Assembly (NCBI GenBank): GCA_038503065.1
Contig: JBCAMK010000006.1
Span: 868,001 to 932,000 of the forward strand
Reading direction: 5' to 3'
Origin: Paragyromitra xinjiangensis
Lineage: Eukaryota; Ascomycota; Pezizomycetes; Pezizales; Discinaceae
DNA length: 64,000 bases
Positions 58,835-64,000 of the stretch are shown in pieces; the first letter of the stretch is position 1; each line of letters opens with the position of its first letter. A model generated the notes under the pieces. That model saw only the letters and a list, made by a program, of their open reading frames with translations. It did not search any database and was not told the origin of the DNA. The position numbers and the translations under genes are program-made.

Positions 58835-59401
58835 TATTAGACTTAACTAAGCAAAACCCATACTTTAGAAGAAATACACTGTTACACCGAGCCCCAGAGC
58901 ACACGATTCGATTAGTTCGATCGATCCAAGACGCCAAAATGGAACGACTTAAATTATAAAGAACTGTATGAAGGCCACACGAGAGGAAATCTACTAAGAC
59001 TCTTTGCCTATTTGCTCCCGAAGTCGGTTACCTCTTCCAAGGGTACCGGTGAAAAAACGCCACAAGCTAATCAATCCGGAAGGCAGCCCGAACCGCACGC
59101 ATATACTTTAGCACTGAGATTGGATAAAGTCTACTTTTTTAGTAGCTATTTTACCGTTTAAATCTGTCTCCACCTGGACGTAATAGCAGGATCATCAAAC
59201 ATCACTCGCAAAACTCGAGAGAGCAACCTCACCCCGTCCCCAATCCCAGCGTTCCAGCATGAATCTCAATTAAGAGACAAAACTCAACCCATACAGGTAG
59301 TAAAGCCTTTAAACAGATATTGACACTCAAAGACCCTAATAACAAGAACTCCCAATTTACCATCCCACCCTAAAACATTCCCAAACACGCAGAAATCAAC
59401 T
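58835..59401. other. Intergenic, 3' flank of ankyrin gene B
   Basis: Nothing recognised. Confidence 0.45.
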
Positions 59402-60709
59402 CTAACCCACCGCCCCCGCCCTCCTCAACTTCCCAAAAACCCCCTTATGTCCCCCCACAGCCGCCGCCTGCAACGCCGTATACAACCGATACCTAGCAGC
59501 GGGAGCATTAACATCCGCCCCAGCCCTCACCAACCTATCAACCACCGCGCCATACCCCCCACCAGCAGCCGCCTGCAACGCCGTGCACCCCCGGCTCGCC
59601 GGCGCCGCATTAACATCCGCCCCCAGCTCAAGCAGCCTCTCAACCACAACCTCATACCCACCCCCCGCTGCAGCCTGTAACGCTGTACACCCATCCTCTT
59701 CCGCCGCCGGAGCACTAACATCCGCACCAGCGGCAAGCAGCATTTCCACCACATCTACATACCCCTCCTTCGCAGCGGCCTGTAACGCCGTATACCCGCC
59801 TCTCGGCGCAGTAGCATTAACGTTCGCACCAGCCCGCAACAGCATCTCCACAACCCGCTCATACCCGCCTTCCGCCGCCGCCTGTAACGCCGTCACCTCA
59901 TCTACTCCCGCTCGAGCATTAACCTCCGCTCCTGCCTCCAGCAGCCTCTCAACCACAACCTCATGCCCACCTCCCGCGGCAGCCCGCAACGCCGTACACC
60001 CACCATACCTACCCCCCACGGCATTAACCTCCGCCCGGAGCATAACCAACTTCCCAACAACCTCCTCATGCCCTCCCCCCGCGGCAGCCTGTAACGCAGT
60101 CCGTCCATCCTCCACTCCAGCCGGAGCGTTAACATTCGCTCCAGAAACCACTAGTCTATCAACAACGCCATCATGTCCACCCCCTGCGGCAGCCTGTAAT
60201 GCCGTCCGCCCGCTCTTGTGAGCTGGTGGCGCATTCACTCTTGCGCCGAGCTGGATCAGTTTCTCGACGATCTTGAGATGGCCGGCGCCTGCAGCGGCTT
60301 GGAGCGCGGTTCGGCCGCCTGCGCCGGTTGCGGGGAAGTTGATGTCCGCGCCGGCGAGGAAGAGTTTGGTGAGGGTTTCTGGGTGGGCGTTTTCGCATGC
60401 GGCTTGAAGGGGGGTGCGGGAGTTGGTTACGGCGTTGATGTTGGGTTTGCCTCGTGGGGTGGTGAGGAGGGTGGTGATTTCGGCGTCGTTGCCGGTTAGG
60501 GCCGCGGTGTGGAGGGCTTGTTGGGTTGCTGAGATGGATTGTCGGATGGTGAAGCGGGGTGGGGGTTGTGGCGTGGTGTAGGGGAACATGAGTTTGGTTG
60601 GCTTTGGTGAGGGTATCAGCGATGGGGAAGGAAGTGTTGTGGATGGTGGAACTGGAGGCCTGAAAATCGCCCGATCTACGATGCAGGGTATGCAAGGCGG
60701 GTATTTCAT
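59402..60709 (-). CDS. Ankyrin-repeat protein (locus B), 435 aa
   Basis: Single open frame of 435 codons with ATG start at 60709. The first 70 residues are Pro/Thr/Ser-rich (MKYPPCIPCIVDRAIFRPPV). About 11 ankyrin units follow, from ALHTAALTGNDAEITTLL to the C-terminus, most about 35 residues long with the highly regular core TALQAAAGGGHExVVxxLxxxGAxVNA. The high similarity between units at DNA level suggests recent repeat expansion or gene conversion. An acceptor-like TTTTCAG lies inside the first codons (near 60664), so the true gene may start in an upstream exon. It lies 630 bp downstream of the N-domain gene (61342-62429); at locus A the same two parts are one gene. A role in protein-protein recognition is inferred. 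The 212-codon antisense frame is a shadow. Confidence 0.8.
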   Translation of the reverse strand: MKYPPCIPCIVDRAIFRPPVPPSTTLPSPSLIPSPKPTKLMFPYTTPQPPPRFTIRQSISATQQALHTAALTGNDAEITTLLTTPRGKPNINAVTNSRTPLQAACENAHPETLTKLFLAGADINFPATGAGGRTALQAAAGAGHLKIVEKLIQLGARVNAPPAHKSGRTALQAAAGGGHDGVVDRLVVSGANVNAPAGVEDGRTALQAAAGGGHEEVVGKLVMLRAEVNAVGGRYGGCTALRAAAGGGHEVVVERLLEAGAEVNARAGVDEVTALQAAAEGGYERVVEMLLRAGANVNATAPRGGYTALQAAAKEGYVDVVEMLLAAGADVSAPAAEEDGCTALQAAAGGGYEVVVERLLELGADVNAAPASRGCTALQAAAGGGYGAVVDRLVRAGADVNAPAARYRLYTALQAAAVGGHKGVFGKLRRAGAVG

Positions 60710-61341
60710 CCAATTACCTCCAGTATTATATTTGCTTTTGCGGCTTCCCGGTGTGGGGTAGGCTGCGATGAGAATCTTATTGAATTAATATCGCTCAATA
60801 GGTAAGGCTTGATTCAAATCGAAGAAGTCCGATTTGGGTTGCCTGTGCTTGGTTTCCGGAGGTGTGGATATATTAGATTTACTAAGATTTGGTTAGCCTA
60901 ATCGGGTGTATAATAGAAGATGTATACCCATCACATTTTGATATAGGTAGTATTCAAGAAAAAGTAAAACTTGCCAATTACTAAAGCTAGTTCAGTTCCG
61001 CGACTCTAAACGTTTTCCTAGGTCGAGATCAGCTGAAAGTTACAAAATAAAAAGGGGAGACTTACCTAGTCACTTCCAAGCTAAAGTAATTTAGCTTCAT
61101 TCAAATTATGACATAAGGTGGTTTTTCACTCCATCCGTAATCACACAATATCACTCGTCGCACAAAGACGATGGAACTTGCTCTACAAAGGACGACAAAA
61201 TACTTTATTTAAACTACTTCGCCTCCACTATCGTAACCCCACTCCCTCCACCCCACTCCCCACTCCCTCCTTCCCCAACCGCAACCACCCCACCTCATTA
61301 ACACCACCCCCACCCATCCCAACAACCAACCCTCCAAACTC
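60710..61341. other. Spacer between locus-B genes
   Basis: AT-rich, no open frame joins the N-domain gene to the ankyrin gene. Likely promoter of the ankyrin gene and 3' region of the N-domain gene. Confidence 0.5.
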
Positions 61342-62429
61342 CTACCTCCTAATATACTGACACTTCGGGTTCTTACACCCATCACTCCCGCACCCCACCC
61401 CCGGCGGACTGGGGGTGGGTATAATAGTAAGTGTCTGTCTCGGCCTCGGTGGCGGCATCGGAGTCGGCGACGAAGTCGACGCCGTCGCCGGACTCGGCTC
61501 AGGCCTAATATAAACATTCGGTCTCCTCCTAGACGGATGGATCTGCTGCGGCGGCAGCAATCTGCGGTGTTCTCCTTCTGTGATTTTCAGCTGCGTTGGC
61601 GTTGTCATTGGCAGTGGACTTGAAGCGCTTGTCTAGTTTCTGTTAGATACATTTTGTTTATAGGGAGAGGGGGGAGAGGATGCATACATACGTTTGAAGC
61701 GAGCCAGAGTCCGCTAGCTCGGTTCCATTCTTCTACCTTCATGGCGGAGATGCCGCGTTGGATTACTTCTTCGGTGTTTCGAGCGGCGAGGGCTAGGATT
61801 GAACGGCCGAAGGCGGGGTTTTCGAGGAGGGAGAGACCGTTGTATTGTTCGGATAGCTTTCGGCGGGATGATTCAATTCGTTGTTGAGAAGAACTAGTGG
61901 CGTTGTCAATACCTGTGTGTAGGGGATGTGCTTGGGAACCTTACTTGCCCCATAAGGTCAACAACTGGTTAAGCATCGCATTGTGATAGACCAGCTATAG
62001 CATAGCGAATCAGTAATGTTACTCTAGTGAAGCATCTGAGACACGCACTTTATCATGTAATACAGCAATCTCTTTAGTATCCGCAGTCTTAGTCGTCCAG
62101 CTCGAAAGTTTGTCCCACCACTTAAAGATAGTCGGTCTCGCCGGATCCCCCAATTTCTCAAGCATCTTCGCATGTTTCTCCAACGCCTTCAGTGTCGTCT
62201 CCACCCTCCCTAACTCATTCTTCACCGCCTTCGCTCGCTCCTTCCCAGACCGCACCAGTGTCGAATTCGGATTCTTAACCTCCTCCTGAAACAGATCGAT
62301 GCACTGAAGCAGCACGTGGATTTCCTCAATGACGAGTTTCCACTCGTCGGGGGCATCCTTGACGACCGTGTTGCCGATGGTGCAAGCGATTGCACCCACG
62401 GCATAAAAGTCCTCGACGCCGAAATCCAT
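61342..62429 (-). CDS. Fungal STAND-type N-domain protein (locus B), 307 aa
   Basis: Four exons: 62429-62049, 61994-61945, 61893-61692 and 61632-61342; introns of 54, 51 and 59 bp (donors GTGCGT, GTAAGG, GTATGT). The start ATG opens MDFGVEDFYAVGAIACTIGN. Exon 1 (127 codons) is the helical fungal STAND/HeLo-like N-terminal domain with FQEEVKNPNSTLVRSGKERA, paralogous to LLQEESNDPNSTFVRAGEDR at locus A. Exon 2 is exactly 50 nt at both loci (LVYHNAMLNQLLTLWG versus IAYHNGAMNLLLTSAG), with the same GNSS(L/Q)QRIESS junction. Exon 4 diverges into a Pro/Ser/Arg-rich tail with a Cys cluster (GCGSDGCKNPKC) and stops, so there is no ankyrin part. No NACHT domain. Possibly a free signalling domain, or half of a split locus-A type gene. 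Confidence 0.75.
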
Positions 62430-64000
62430 GGCTGCGGCTACAGCGCATGCGCGAGGGTAGAGTGGTTGCAACCAGTCAGGGCGCGGTTGAAAGTTGTGGT
62501 TCTAATAATTTGTTCTTGGTGATCCAGAAGGGACTGTAGATGAAGAAGGAAGCTAGCTTCTTCGTGGACAGTCATAGGTACGATGAGTGGGGCAGCTTTC
62601 AATGTCTTTTTCGGAGAGAGAGGAAAAAAGGGTTTCGAGGGGGCGTTAACCCCGCACGGAAACAGCGAAACGCTGGCAAGGGCTTCGATCTGGGTGTGGA
62701 TGATATCATCCGCAAGTGTGCGCGTGTGTCGCCACAGGAACTATCCTGGATGCTTAGCAACCGGGTATGTATCTGAGGGTCTTCTTGGTCAATTAGTTTG
62801 GGGACCAATTGGTTGAGTGGGGAGGATGGACTTACAGATTGGTGTTTTGCGATAGGTTACGTTTTCTTGCTGCATAGTGAGATTCTGACGTGGCTAGATT
62901 TTGAAGTTCATGCAGTGCATCAACTGTTTGACCAATCATTGTTTTCAACGCGGAATACATCAGCCACTTGAACAACCGGCTTCGTCTCATTGGATTTTAT
63001 CCCGTTCAAGACGCCCAAAGCTCGATGATCAGCGACCTCGCTCGTCGGCACAAGGCTGTCTCACGATGGATTGGTCCTCGACAGCATGTCTGCAGAGGAG
63101 CAGACGTGATAGGACGATGAGGTGCAGGGATTATATACGCACATCGGATTAAGGTTTGATAGGAGAGAGACCGGGCCGAACCGAATCCCAACGGCCGTCA
63201 TTGGGTTGGTGAGACATGCAGATCGTGGCTGAGTGACTTTGCCTCAGTGGCTGAGGCGGTGGTGGAGTGACTTGGCCACAGCGAGATTGAGGCGTTCCAG
63301 TCCACGAATCGCGGCAGGGATGGCCGCGAACCGGTCGATATTCAACGCCTCGCTTCTGGCTGCCGATCACCAGTCGCAATCGCCATTCGATCTGAGTTCT
63401 GCAGCGAAGAATGGAGAATCCGATTGGGAGACGGATGGTCGCATGACAGGTTTGCCGCAGGACTGCATCAAGCTGGACAGTGGCATACATTCAATGCTTG
63501 TCTAGATTAATGCATTTCTAGATAGGGGCTGATAAACTCTTAATGCTGACAAACATCCATAAACAAAATACCAGTCGTGATTCCAGCCAAAACAGTAGAA
63601 CAGCCAATTACATAATCAAATAATCCATTCGTCGAAAACGGACAAATACAATAAACCCCCGCTTACAACTAAACCTAAACCCAACCACACACGCCATCTC
63701 CATCACAGACCCGCACTCGCTTACCCCAGAACCCGGGAGAGTGGAAGCTTCGTTTCAGCCTCAATCGGCCGCCCCCAAAGTTTGCACCTTCGGCTCGCGT
63801 GCTAGCGGACTAGCCGGCCCGATAAGCAACAGTTACAATCCAGAAAGACACATCGACGTTATTCCCCGGTAAAGCTTGACTTTACAATCTACCACCACTC
63901 TATTCTCCTTGGCTGGCGCTTTTCTGGGAACACATAAAAGCCAGAGATTCCCCTATCCTCTGGATCTTCGGACATCATTCGGAGAAGCAGTAATCCACGA
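62430..64000. other. Upstream of locus B and window end
   Basis: Apart from a doubtful spliced small ORF (62540-62855), no gene is supported. A 90-codon plus frame (63233-63505) lacks an ATG. The window end is featureless. Confidence 0.4.
62540..62855 (+). CDS. Doubtful small spliced ORF, 80 aa
   Basis: ATG at 62540 opens 75 codons (MKKEASFFVDSHRYDEWGSF ... ELSWMLSNR) up to a consensus donor GTATGT at 62765; an acceptor CTTACAG at 62836 adds IGVLR and a stop. The 73-bp intron fits the local size range. It lies divergent to the N-domain gene, whose promoter it would share. No recognised domain. It may be a chance frame. Confidence 0.2.

Noticed and set aside
59583..60221. 212-codon plus ORF with Ser/Ala repeats
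   Set aside because: Antisense of the locus-B ankyrin array.
63233..63505. 90-codon plus ORF
   Set aside because: Starts at a non-ATG codon, no motif; the minus strand is open to a similar length, so likely chance in GC-rich DNA.
1..64000. CRISPR arrays, bacterial operons, plasmid or phage features
   Set aside because: The window is plainly eukaryotic; no spaced direct-repeat array was seen.

Overview
The window is nuclear DNA of a filamentous ascomycete (Pezizomycotina). Its genes carry short introns of about 45-140 bp with GTRNGT-type donors and YAG acceptors. It encodes a fungal complex I ESSS subunit, a mitochondrial branched-chain aminotransferase, a SCY1-type pseudokinase and ankyrin proteins with a fungal STAND-type N-terminal domain. 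The order (perhaps Pezizales) cannot be fixed from sequence alone. All coordinates, splice sites and frames were read by eye; no database search was run.

Layout. 1-11 kb is gene-poor: one intact single-exon orphan gene (8527-9354, minus), a doubtful spliced gene near 5.5-6.1 kb, a decayed ORF near 10.2 kb and a small inverted-repeat element. 11.1-13.7 kb holds a two-exon AT-hook/Cys-His nuclear protein gene (minus). 13.7-29.6 kb is mostly empty apart from a secreted Cys-rich protein gene (about 20 kb, minus), the complex I ESSS gene (23.7-24.2 kb, minus) and a MITE at 25.6 kb. 29.6-43.4 kb is a same-strand tandem array of five small intron-containing paralogs (150-162 aa, beta-trefoil-like), with at least one dead copy, embedded in duplicated and MITE-rich DNA. 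45.8-50.7 kb is a housekeeping island: BCAT (minus) and SCY1 (plus) diverge from a shared 740-bp promoter region. 51-64 kb carries a MITE, a degenerate ankyrin fragment, a large eight-part (seven exons, one frameshift) N-domain/ankyrin gene, and a second locus where a related N-domain gene and an ankyrin gene lie separately in tandem.

How they may relate. The array of small secondary-metabolism/defence-like proteins and the two N-domain/ankyrin loci look like fast-evolving accessory content: tandem duplication, dead copies, frameshift. They flank a conserved core block. A further feature is compositional. In the GC-rich genes (BCAT, SCY1, the AT-hook gene, ESSS, locus-B genes), exons tend to begin with C-ending codons and switch abruptly to G-ending codons, resetting after introns. 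The trefoil array and ankyrin locus A do not show this.
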